A DNA stretch of 40,053 bases, from assembly GCA_903879715.1 (NCBI GenBank), contig CAIRMR010000091.1:1-40053 (forward strand), in the 5' to 3' direction. The notes beneath the pieces are model-generated. The model saw only the letters and a program-made list of their open reading frames with translations. It was not told the origin of the DNA and made no database searches. The stretch comes from an uncultured Bacteroidales bacterium. Lineage in GTDB: Bacteria; Bacteroidota; Bacteroidia; Bacteroidales; UBA4417. Both the position numbers and the translations under genes were made by a program. Shown in pieces: positions 32,700 to 40,053 of this stretch; positions within the stretch are counted from its first letter, which is position 1; every line of letters starts with the position of its first letter.

Positions 32700-32763
32700 G
32701 ACATACAGACACAGACTTTAATCTGGAAGGATATGTGCTAAGTTTCTTTTCTATTTATGCTAG

Positions 32764-32813
32764 CCCCGACCTGAAGGTCGGGGCAATGGATGTGGGAGAA
32801 TTTATCCCTTTAG
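32764..32813. repeat. REP-like element, copy 2
   Basis: The same 20-base palindrome as copy 1 lies at 32764-32783, followed by CAATGGATGT (one base different from copy 1) and then a TTTATC word. Same orientation, 114 bases apart. Confidence 0.85.
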
Positions 32814-32970
32814 GCTTACCACATTTTGTGATCGGAACTAATTCAAGGCTATAGGATTTACAAAGTGAAAGAACTGTACAAGAGCTATTCTGCGGTGTAG
32901 TGAATGCTATAATCTTCCAGATATTTGCTGACTTTTAATGCATAAAAAAATAATTATTTCAAGAATAAGA

Positions 32971-35202
32971 TTAATCTATTGATATAATGGCTTTTAATTT
33001 GATATTATCTGATGCTGCACCAATCAATAATTCATATTGACCTTTTGCAATTGTATAATCGTTACTATCCGGATTAAAATGACGAAGCCGTGAAACAGGG
33101 ATTGACAAAACAACTTCTTTCGTTTCACCTTTCAGAAAATGAACTCTTTGAAAAGCTACCAGCGATTTTAAGGGTTGATCTTTTAATTCCAGGGGTTGTT
33201 TTGAGTATACCTGGATAACTTCAGCACCACTGTATTTGCCTGTATTACTGATTTTTACGGATAAGACAATAGTATCCGCATCGTTTAACAACTTTGATCT
33301 GAGCTCAGCTGCTTCATAATTAAATGAAGAATAGCTAAGACCGTAACCAAAAGTATAAAGTGGTGTACCTTTAAAATATTTATAGGTACGCCCGTTCATC
33401 GAATAATCTTCAAACGCTGGTATATCGTCAACAGATTTATAAAAAGTAACAGGTAACCGTCCGGCAGGGTTATAATTACCAAACAACACATCTGCAACAG
33501 CATTTCCACCTTCTTCACCCGGATACCAGGCTTCAACTATTGCTGTTGCATTATCTTTTGCCCAGTTTACAGCCAAAGCGCTGCCATTAGTAAGCAAAAG
33601 GATAATCGGCTTGCCTGTTAATTTAAGTTTTTCCAATAATTTTTGCTGGTTTTGGGGAAGGTCAAGAGTTGTACGATCGCCAGCTGAAAAACCAGGCACT
33701 TTCACATCCATTTCTTCCCCTTCAAGGTTTGGCGAAATACCGCCGGCAAAAATTATCACATCAGCAGTCATGCTGACTGAAATGGCCTCCGAGAATGAAG
33801 GATCGGCAGAAAAATTAACGTTTTCAGCACGAAGCGCCTGGACTTCAGGCTTATTAACGCCCTGGCAATAAATCACTTTGGTTCCTTTGCCTGACTTATT
33901 CCGTATACCTTGCAACAATGTAACAGGATGAGAAGGAATTCCGTTATAATTGCCTAACAATACCGAAGTATCATTTGCATAAGGGCCAATAACAGCAATG
34001 GTTCTGCTTTTCGATGTCAATGGAAGAATATTATTATCATTTTTAAGCAGTACAATACTCTGCAGGGCAACCTGATGAGCAAGTTCCCGATGAGCCGGGG
34101 TATCATATTCAGTTGAAGGAATAGCCGAATATATAACTTTAGACGGAGGATCGAACAATCCCAGCCTGAAACGGGCTTCAAACAAGCGTTTAATTGAAAC
34201 ATTAAGTTCATTTTCAGAAATATACCCCAGCTCAATAGCTTTTTTCAGGCTGCCATATTCCGGCCCACATGAAAGATCTGTCCCTGCCTTTAATGTAAGC
34301 GCCACAGCTTTTTCTGCTGTCGGTACAAAATTGTGGAAAGTAAAAATATCAGAAATTGCCCAGCAATCAGAAACAACATACCCTTTAAATCCCCATTTTC
34401 CCCTGAGAGTTTCTTTGAACAGGAATGTATTTGCTGAACTTGGGATTCCAAAAATACGGTTATAACAAGTCATTACTGAATATACCTTTGCTTCTTTAAC
34501 CAGCACTTCGAAGGCAGGCAAATAGGTTTCGTACAAATCTGTTTGTGATGGCCAGGCATCAAATTTATGCCGTTGTGATTCAGGCCCGCTATGAACAGCA
34601 AAATGTTTGGCTGTTGCTATTACTTTAAAATAATCAGGATCATTTCCCTGCAAGCCCTGTACAAAAGCTTTACTGATCTGGGATGTCAGAAACGGGTCCT
34701 CGCCATATGTTTCCTGACCCCTGCCCCAACGTGGATCACGGAAAATATTAATATTTGGTGACCAGAAAGTAAGTCCCTGATAAATTTCATGGCTGCCTTT
34801 GCTAACAGCTTCATAATACTTTGCCCTGGCTTCAGTTGAAATCACATCAGCTTCCTGCTTTATCAATGCAGGATTAAATGTAGCGGCCATTCCAATTGCC
34901 TGTGGAAAAACCGTTGCAATTCCGTTACGCGCAACTCCATGAAGGCATTCGTTCCACCAGTTGTATTGTGGAATCCCAAGCCGCTCGACGGCAGGAGCCG
35001 TATATTGCATCTGGAGTATTTTTTCATCCAGTGTCAGTCGTGAAACCAAATCATTAACCCTCTCTGAAAGAGGCAGGTCCGAATTCATAAAAGGAAGACC
35101 ATTTGTATTAATACTTGACTGGCTTTGTACTTTGATTATCAAAAGAAAACAGAGAGCAAAAGTAAAAATGAATTTCCCGGAAAAATTATCTTGAATTTTC
35201 AT
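32971..35202 (-). CDS. Glycoside hydrolase family 3 (beta-xylosidase/beta-glucosidase type)
   Basis: I prefer the ATG at 35202, which opens with a signal peptide (MKIQDNFSGKFIFTFALCFL, cleavage near VQSQ); the frame extends 14 residues further to 35244. The mature 743-residue product has the GH3 N-terminal barrel (LGIPQYNWWNECLHGVAR, WSPNINIFRDPRWGR, TAKHFAVHSG) with the nucleophile Asp279 in YVVSDCWAISDI, the alpha/beta sandwich (VEAWYPGEEGGNAVADVLFG) and a C-terminal fibronectin-III-like domain. The WWNECLHGVAR form is typical of the beta-xylosidase branch. It should act in the periplasm on oligosaccharides. It is divergent from the aldose epimerase gene, with back-to-back promoter boxes between them. 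Confidence 0.9.
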   Translation of the reverse strand: MKIQDNFSGKFIFTFALCFLLIIKVQSQSSINTNGLPFMNSDLPLSERVNDLVSRLTLDEKILQMQYTAPAVERLGIPQYNWWNECLHGVARNGIATVFPQAIGMAATFNPALIKQEADVISTEARAKYYEAVSKGSHEIYQGLTFWSPNINIFRDPRWGRGQETYGEDPFLTSQISKAFVQGLQGNDPDYFKVIATAKHFAVHSGPESQRHKFDAWPSQTDLYETYLPAFEVLVKEAKVYSVMTCYNRIFGIPSSANTFLFKETLRGKWGFKGYVVSDCWAISDIFTFHNFVPTAEKAVALTLKAGTDLSCGPEYGSLKKAIELGYISENELNVSIKRLFEARFRLGLFDPPSKVIYSAIPSTEYDTPAHRELAHQVALQSIVLLKNDNNILPLTSKSRTIAVIGPYANDTSVLLGNYNGIPSHPVTLLQGIRNKSGKGTKVIYCQGVNKPEVQALRAENVNFSADPSFSEAISVSMTADVIIFAGGISPNLEGEEMDVKVPGFSAGDRTTLDLPQNQQKLLEKLKLTGKPIILLLTNGSALAVNWAKDNATAIVEAWYPGEEGGNAVADVLFGNYNPAGRLPVTFYKSVDDIPAFEDYSMNGRTYKYFKGTPLYTFGYGLSYSSFNYEAAELRSKLLNDADTIVLSVKISNTGKYSGAEVIQVYSKQPLELKDQPLKSLVAFQRVHFLKGETKEVVLSIPVSRLRHFNPDSNDYTIAKGQYELLIGAASDNIKLKAIISID

Positions 35203-35278
35203 GTAATTAGGGTTAGTATTTGTTTGATTAAAATGAAAAATCAAAAACTATTCTTCACTAAACAGACAATATAATATA

Positions 35279-35286
35279 CAAATATA
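35279..35286 (-). promoter_or_regulatory. -7 box for the GH3 gene
   Basis: The minus strand reads TATATTTG. It is one arm of a 17-bp palindrome whose other arm is the plus-strand box for galM. Confidence 0.5.
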
Positions 35287-35287
35287 A

Positions 35288-35295
35288 TATATTTG
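35288..35295 (+). promoter_or_regulatory. -7 box for galM
   Basis: TATATTTG on the plus strand, 81 bases before the galM ATG, immediately back-to-back with the GH3 box with a single A between them. Confidence 0.5.
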
Positions 35296-35376
35296 CTAAA
35301 TAAAAAGATGCAATCAACACATACTTCAAACGATAAAAATATTCTAAAACATAGCTTAAAGAAGTAAATTAAAAGT

Positions 35377-36420
35377 ATGAAAGCATCAAGTGAACATTTC
35401 GGTTATACACCTGGCAACGAAGAAGCTTTGTTATTCATTTTTGAGAATAAAAATGGAGTTGTCATGAAGGTTTCTAATTACGGGGGAACAATCATTTCAT
35501 TACTGATTCCTGATAAAAATGGTTCTTCAGCAGATGTAGTACTTGGTTTATCCAAATGGGAAAACTGGATTAAAAATCCCGCTTATTTCAATTGTATAGT
35601 AGGCCGGACATGCAATCGTATTGGAGGCGCCGGATTCAGTATCGACGGTATCAACTTTAAAGTCTCCGCGAACAATGGTGAATTTCAGTTACATGGAGGA
35701 TTTCACGGATTTCAGCATAAATTATGGAAATCATCCTTATTTGAAAGAAAAGATGAAGTTGGAGTTGAGCTTGAATACCTGAGTGTGGATGGTGAAGAAG
35801 GATTCCCCGGAAACCTGAAAGTTAAAGCAGTCTACACGCTCACCAATACTAATGAAATCAGTTTAGATTTTTTTGCTGAAACGGATAAAGCCACTCCGGT
35901 GAACCTTACAAACCATGGTTATTTCAACCTGAGTGGAGAAGGATCCGGTGAAATTTATGATCATGAACTCCAGATTTTTGCTGATAAGATCACTGTTACC
36001 GACAGTAACAGCATTCCAACCGGAGCATTCGCATCAGTTGCCGGAACTCCGTTTGACTTTACTGAACCACGAAGGATTGGCGAACGGATTAACCAGTTAA
36101 ATAATGGATTTGATAATAATTTTGTTTTAAGAAATCAAACCGGCGAACTTGTCCTTGCTACGAAGATTCTTGATCCTAAATCAGGAAGAGTATTGGAAGT
36201 TTTCACAACTGAGCCTGGAGTCCAACTCTATACCGCAAATTGGTTTGATGGAGAAAACCTTTTAGGGAAATGTGGTAAAATTCATTCAAATCATACAGCT
36301 TTTTGCCTTGAAACACAACACTACCCCGATTCGATGAATCATCCTGAATTTCCGAATGTAATACTTCGACCTGGAGAGAAATATCGTTCTACGACGATCT
36401 GGAAATTTTCTGCTCAATAA
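35377..36420 (+). CDS. galM: Aldose 1-epimerase (galactose mutarotase)
   Basis: The 347-residue protein has the GalM fold signatures: VSNYGGTIISLLIPDKNG, YFNCIVGRTCNRIGGAGFSIDG, the catalytic His180 in NLTNHGYFNLSG and Glu312 in FCLETQHYPDSMNHPEFP. It interconverts alpha and beta anomers of hexoses. There is no signal peptide, so it should be cytosolic. Its divergence from a GH3 glycosidase with shared regulatory DNA fits joint use of released sugars. Nothing else sugar-specific is adjacent. Confidence 0.92.
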   Translation: MKASSEHFGYTPGNEEALLFIFENKNGVVMKVSNYGGTIISLLIPDKNGSSADVVLGLSKWENWIKNPAYFNCIVGRTCNRIGGAGFSIDGINFKVSANNGEFQLHGGFHGFQHKLWKSSLFERKDEVGVELEYLSVDGEEGFPGNLKVKAVYTLTNTNEISLDFFAETDKATPVNLTNHGYFNLSGEGSGEIYDHELQIFADKITVTDSNSIPTGAFASVAGTPFDFTEPRRIGERINQLNNGFDNNFVLRNQTGELVLATKILDPKSGRVLEVFTTEPGVQLYTANWFDGENLLGKCGKIHSNHTAFCLETQHYPDSMNHPEFPNVILRPGEKYRSTTIWKFSAQ

Positions 36421-37089
36421 TTTTTTTAGCTGAAAGTTCATAGAACTTCTTGAAGTTTACTAGTAGCCTGATTTTATGTGTAAGGCTAATGCTGAAACAT
36501 ATCTTCTTTCCATGTGAATGATGTTCGTCTGCAACTCAATATACCCGAAAACGTAGGAATAGCCTGGATTTTTACGGAATTGATTTTTTTCCCGCAATAA
36601 ACCTTATTCCCCAAAACGGGACACTTATTCCCTCTATTCCATCAAAGCAGATAATATTTTATTGAATATTAGATATTTAAGTATTATGGCATGATATTAT
36701 AGCAAATAGTATCGGGAAAAAGTGATATGATTCACTTTTAAACTACATGTCCTTCTTTTTTACTCGTAAACAACTAATTGCCAATACCGTATGACTAAAT
36801 GTGCTTTAACTTGCTACAACGTAAATCTAACATTTCTGGTTGACCATTTTTTCAATTCAGGACAGAAGACAAACTTCTATAATTGTCTGGTAAAATTGTT
36901 TTGTCTATCCTCCCCCTTCCTCCCATATGTTCTTGTTAAAGCTCCTACTGACGGCTTTACTGATCTTACTCCTTTTTCAGCGCTAATTTTAATGCAAAAG
37001 CATAATTAAATTAACGGGAGTATTTACATCCTGAATTTCGCTCACAAAAAACTAAAAACTGCCTGTAGCAATCACAAAAATTTCTTACC
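36421..37089. other. 669-bp spacer upstream of the adhesin gene
   Basis: AT-rich and mostly unassigned. It holds a hairpin after galM (AAGTTC-ATA-GAACTT near 36435-36449) and another at 36718-36739. A 72-codon frame at 36791-37009 is not convincing. No TAnnTTTG box is seen close to the adhesin start. Confidence 0.45.
36718..36739. terminator. Possible hairpin terminator in the galM-adhesin spacer
   Basis: AAAAGTGA pairs with TCACTTTT around a 6-base loop. It is 300 bases past galM, so its link to that gene is uncertain. Confidence 0.3.
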
Positions 37090-40053
37090 ATGAAAAAACA
37101 TACAATTCTTACCCCTTCACTTATAACATTGGTCCTATTATTTTCTCTATCAGTTTTAGGTCAGGATATAAGTAAAGTTAGTACATATCCTGGCAGGAAA
37201 TACCCTCCAACGCAGGAAGTTAAAAGCAAAAGTATTGGTGTGAATGGCGGCAATATCAAAGCAAGCGCAGGATCGATATCTGTTGCGGAGAATTCAACAT
37301 ACAATCTAATGACACCGGAACAATTAGTTCGAAATGTGTTGGTTACAGGCTGCCTTCAAACCAGTAATATAAAATACGGCTATTATAAAAAAAATACGGG
37401 CAATACCTGGACTTGGATCGATCATGTTTGGTCAGCAATACCAGGCGACAGGCAGATGGGATATTTTGAAAAAGGCACATCGAATTTCCCAATTGATAAA
37501 GGCCTTATTCTCGCGACCGGAAAAATATCTTCGGCGATGGGGCCCAATACCATTGGAAATAAATCAGATAAAATGGTGAGCGCTGCTAATGATCCGGATC
37601 TTTCAAAGATCACGGCGAAAACCATGTATGATGCATCCTCTTTGGAATTTGATTTTGTTCCTGCGGGAAACACCCTGGAGTTTAAATATATTTTTACATC
37701 AGAAGAATATATAGAGTATTGCGAAACTGAGTTCAATGATGCTTTCGGATTCTTCCTCAGCGGGCCGGGCATTTCAGGTACCTTTTCAAATAATGCAGTA
37801 AACCTTGCCACAATTCCCGGAGGCATACCGGTTTCGATTAACACTATTCATCCGGCTGGAACTAATATCAACAACGTCGTTTTCCCGGCCGAAAATGAAA
37901 CATATTATATAAGTAATCCTTCGGGGTCATTAACTATGCAATATGATGGCGGTACAGTCACGCTTACAGCAACCTATAATGTAACTGCCTGTTCAACTTA
38001 TCACATAAAGTTAAGTGTTGCAGATGCTTCGGATCAGCAATGGGATGGAGCGGTTTTTCTGCAAGCAAAAAGTTTCAATTCGGAACCAGTTACTATAACC
38101 AATATTAATCCTGATTACAGCTCAACAGATTTCAGCAATATTTTCGAAGGATGTAAACCTATGCATTTAACTTTCGAACGTGGAACAACAGAACTGGGTG
38201 AGCCACTTGACATACAATTGCAATATTCCGGCACAGCAGTAAATGGAGTTGATGTGCTAACAAGCAGTGGAGATCCTTTACCCTCTGAGATTACCATTCC
38301 AGTTGGACAAACCAAATATACTATAGATTATTATGCTGTAACTGATGGAGTTGGCGAAGGCGCAGAAACCTTTGAAATCCAAACTCTTCAATCATGCCCG
38401 TGCGATCCAAACGCTGTATACATCCTTAAAGAAATACGCATTAATGAAACCCCGGTTGCAGTAACAGCTAATGCAAATAATATATTGTGTAACGGGACGA
38501 GCGCAGGCGTTATTACTGTAAGTGCTTCAGTAGGTTCAGGCAATTATCAGTATTCGCTTAATGGAGGCTCATGGCAAAATTCAAATTTATTTTCAGGACT
38601 ATCGCAAGGAACATATAATGTTTCAGTAAAAGATATCGGAAGCTGCGCTGTTCCCGCGTTTCTGGGAAATATAGTTTTAGGTGCGCCTGCTGTAATTCAG
38701 GCTAACGCAGGTGCGGATGTAAGCATTTGTTCTGGCACATCAACTCAGTTAAATGGCTCAGGAGGAGTTATTTATTCATGGTCTCCCAGAATCGGACTGA
38801 ATAATTACTCAATCCCTAACCCAATTGCATCCCCAACAGCAACAATTACTTATACATTGACTGTTACGGATGCGAACAATATCTGTTCTTCAACTGACCA
38901 GGTGGTGGTTATTGTAATTCCAAGTCCAACAATTCTTATTACTCCTCTAAGCTCCGAAATATGTGCAGGAAGCAATCTTACTCTTACTGCCAGCGGAGGT
39001 TCAAGTTATATTTGGAATCCCTCTGGATCAACTACATCAGAAATAATAGTATCGCCTTATTCTAATTCTTCATACTCGGTAATTGGAACTTCTTTGAACG
39101 GGTGTAAAGGAATAGCCTCGGTAGATGTTGTTGTAAAACCCATTCCTCAGAATGTAAATGCCGGGAATGATGCTTCAATAGCCCTATGCGAGACCTATCA
39201 ATTACAGGGATCGGCAACAGGTTCTTCTGGTAGTAACCTGGCTTACCAATGGAGTCCGACAACAGGATTAAGTAATCCAAATATTGCCAATCCAGTTTTC
39301 ACCCCTTCTTTTTCCGGCATTGTAACTTTTACATTAACTGTAACTGATAATAATAGTTGTTCTGTATCGGATCAGGTCATCATCAATATTGCATCAGCAC
39401 TGAATACCACCATTTCCGGTCAAAACAATATAAGTTGTTTCGGAACTTCAACCGGCTCAGCTACTGTTTCTGCTATTGGAGGTACTTTACCTTACTCCTA
39501 TTCATGGAATACAAGCCCTGTTCAGGTTGTTTCAACTGCGACAGGATTAAGCGCAGGTACATATACTGTTACTGTTACCGATGCAAAGAATTGCATTTCA
39601 ACTTCACAAGCAGTAATTTCACAACCTTTATCGGATATATCTTTTAGCTACCCAATTATTAATAATGTCAATTGTAGCGGCTCAAATGATGGTAAAACAA
39701 TTGTAAATGCCACAGGTGGAACAGGTTTAATAACGTATTCGATAGATCCTAATATTGGAATTCAATCGCCTGCTGGTACATTTACTGACCTGATTGCTCA
39801 GTCTTATACAATTACTGCAACTGATGGAAACGGATGTATTAAATCGGCTATTGTCAGTGTTGGGACTATAACAGATGTCACTTTACCTTTAATAACTTGC
39901 CCTGCTGATGTAACAGCAACCACCAATACCGGATGTACAGCAACCGGCGTAGCTCTCGGAACTCCGGTGACTTCGGATAATTGCGGTGTGGCTTTGGTAA
40001 CAAACAATGCGCCTGCTGCTTTCCCGATCGGAGCAACTACAGTTACCTGGACA
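37090..40053 (+). CDS. Large secreted adhesin: choice-of-anchor L, Calx-beta-like, SprB repeats, HYR (3' end outside window)
   Basis: An open frame of 988 codons runs from the ATG at 37090 to the window end without a stop, so the gene is partial. A signal peptide (about 1-25, ending SLSVLGQ) leads to a choice-of-anchor L domain (about 74-325: MTPEQLVRNVLVTGC, LILATG, FKYIFTSEEYIEY). Next come a Calx-beta-like domain (about 350-445) and a first SprB-type repeat (about 457-520: NILCNGTSAGVITVSA, GLSQGTYNVSVKD). Ig/PKD-like stretches with SPTATITYTLTVTD and FTLTVTDNNSC follow, then two more SprB repeats (about 769-846 and 852-922) and the start of a HYR domain (about 930 on, ITCPADVTA). This is the pattern of SprB-like cell-surface adhesins exported by the type IX system; the sorting domain would lie beyond the window. 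Confidence 0.88.
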   Translation, partial: MKKHTILTPSLITLVLLFSLSVLGQDISKVSTYPGRKYPPTQEVKSKSIGVNGGNIKASAGSISVAENSTYNLMTPEQLVRNVLVTGCLQTSNIKYGYYKKNTGNTWTWIDHVWSAIPGDRQMGYFEKGTSNFPIDKGLILATGKISSAMGPNTIGNKSDKMVSAANDPDLSKITAKTMYDASSLEFDFVPAGNTLEFKYIFTSEEYIEYCETEFNDAFGFFLSGPGISGTFSNNAVNLATIPGGIPVSINTIHPAGTNINNVVFPAENETYYISNPSGSLTMQYDGGTVTLTATYNVTACSTYHIKLSVADASDQQWDGAVFLQAKSFNSEPVTITNINPDYSSTDFSNIFEGCKPMHLTFERGTTELGEPLDIQLQYSGTAVNGVDVLTSSGDPLPSEITIPVGQTKYTIDYYAVTDGVGEGAETFEIQTLQSCPCDPNAVYILKEIRINETPVAVTANANNILCNGTSAGVITVSASVGSGNYQYSLNGGSWQNSNLFSGLSQGTYNVSVKDIGSCAVPAFLGNIVLGAPAVIQANAGADVSICSGTSTQLNGSGGVIYSWSPRIGLNNYSIPNPIASPTATITYTLTVTDANNICSSTDQVVVIVIPSPTILITPLSSEICAGSNLTLTASGGSSYIWNPSGSTTSEIIVSPYSNSSYSVIGTSLNGCKGIASVDVVVKPIPQNVNAGNDASIALCETYQLQGSATGSSGSNLAYQWSPTTGLSNPNIANPVFTPSFSGIVTFTLTVTDNNSCSVSDQVIINIASALNTTISGQNNISCFGTSTGSATVSAIGGTLPYSYSWNTSPVQVVSTATGLSAGTYTVTVTDAKNCISTSQAVISQPLSDISFSYPIINNVNCSGSNDGKTIVNATGGTGLITYSIDPNIGIQSPAGTFTDLIAQSYTITATDGNGCIKSAIVSVGTITDVTLPLITCPADVTATTNTGCTATGVALGTPVTSDNCGVALVTNNAPAAFPIGATTVTWT

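Larger units (their letters stand above)
32544..32970. other. 427-bp spacer with two REP-like elements
   Basis: Between the tonB terminator and the GH3 gene end there are the two palindromic repeats listed separately and AT-rich filler with repeated GATAAATTAT words. No coding frame or RNA gene is supported. Confidence 0.6.

Noticed and set aside
36791-37009. 72-codon open frame upstream of the adhesin
   Set aside because: Composition looks non-coding, there is no clear promoter or ribosome site, and the predicted peptide is Cys/Phe-rich without any recognisable pattern.

Overview
The window looks like chromosome from a free-living member of the Bacteroidota, most likely order Bacteroidales or a close relative. 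The support is: promoter boxes of the TAnnTTTG type in front of many genes and mostly no Shine-Dalgarno sequence; a TonB/ExbB/ExbD/ExbD energising module with a PstS-like lipoprotein and a TPR protein; a GH3 glycosidase with an aldose epimerase; the choice-of-anchor L / SprB-repeat / HYR architecture of secreted gliding or type IX secretion adhesins; and Mpl, NamZ-type (DUF1343), TlpA/DUF4369 and DUF6051 proteins. Base composition looks moderately AT-rich and even. I see no transposase, phage, integrase, rRNA, tRNA or CRISPR array. Most genes are core or common accessory metabolism.

Layout. 1-319: a 14-bp tandem array cut by the window edge, then spacer. 320-3744: NAD(P)HX repair enzyme, convergent with topoisomerase IV subunit B. 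3981-4946: CAP+SPOR exported protein. 5091-9639 (minus): apparent operon of GT4 glycosyltransferase, formyltransferase/beta-propeller fusion, M28 peptidase and a small frameshifted gene, the last three linked by 4-bp overlaps. 9749-10911 (minus): nicotinamide riboside uptake and phosphorylation (pnuC-nadR type). 11178-12545 (minus): Mpl. 12734-14295: MBL hydrolase plus APS/PAPS reductase. 14599-14892: CBM48-like protein. 15086-16306 (minus): LolC/E-type permease. 16483-17694: NamZ-like. 17826-19022 (minus): aminotransferase. 19217-20344: TlpA thioredoxin. 20509-21129 (minus): cyclase. 21339-22037 (minus): PD-(D/E)XK Fe-S nuclease. 22393-23619: DUF6051 hydrolase. 23690-25801 (minus): M3 peptidase. 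26340-32487: small membrane protein, PstS-like protein and TPR protein, then ExbB-ExbD-ExbD-TonB. 32971-36420: divergent GH3 glycosidase and aldose epimerase. 37090 to the window end: start of a giant secreted adhesin.

The least explained signal is intergenic. At least seven spacers carry short tracts phased at exactly 7 bp, built from a shared vocabulary of heptamers (TACGATT, AACGATT, TTCTATT, TACTATT, AATGATT, TTCGATT, TCTGATT). They usually lie just 3' of a stop codon, in two cases contain the stop codon, and between one convergent gene pair they are mirrored on the two strands. I know of no named element in Bacteroidota that matches. Several palindromic REP-like hairpins lie in the same kinds of spacers.

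Limits: all assignments come from reading motifs and translations; no database search was run.
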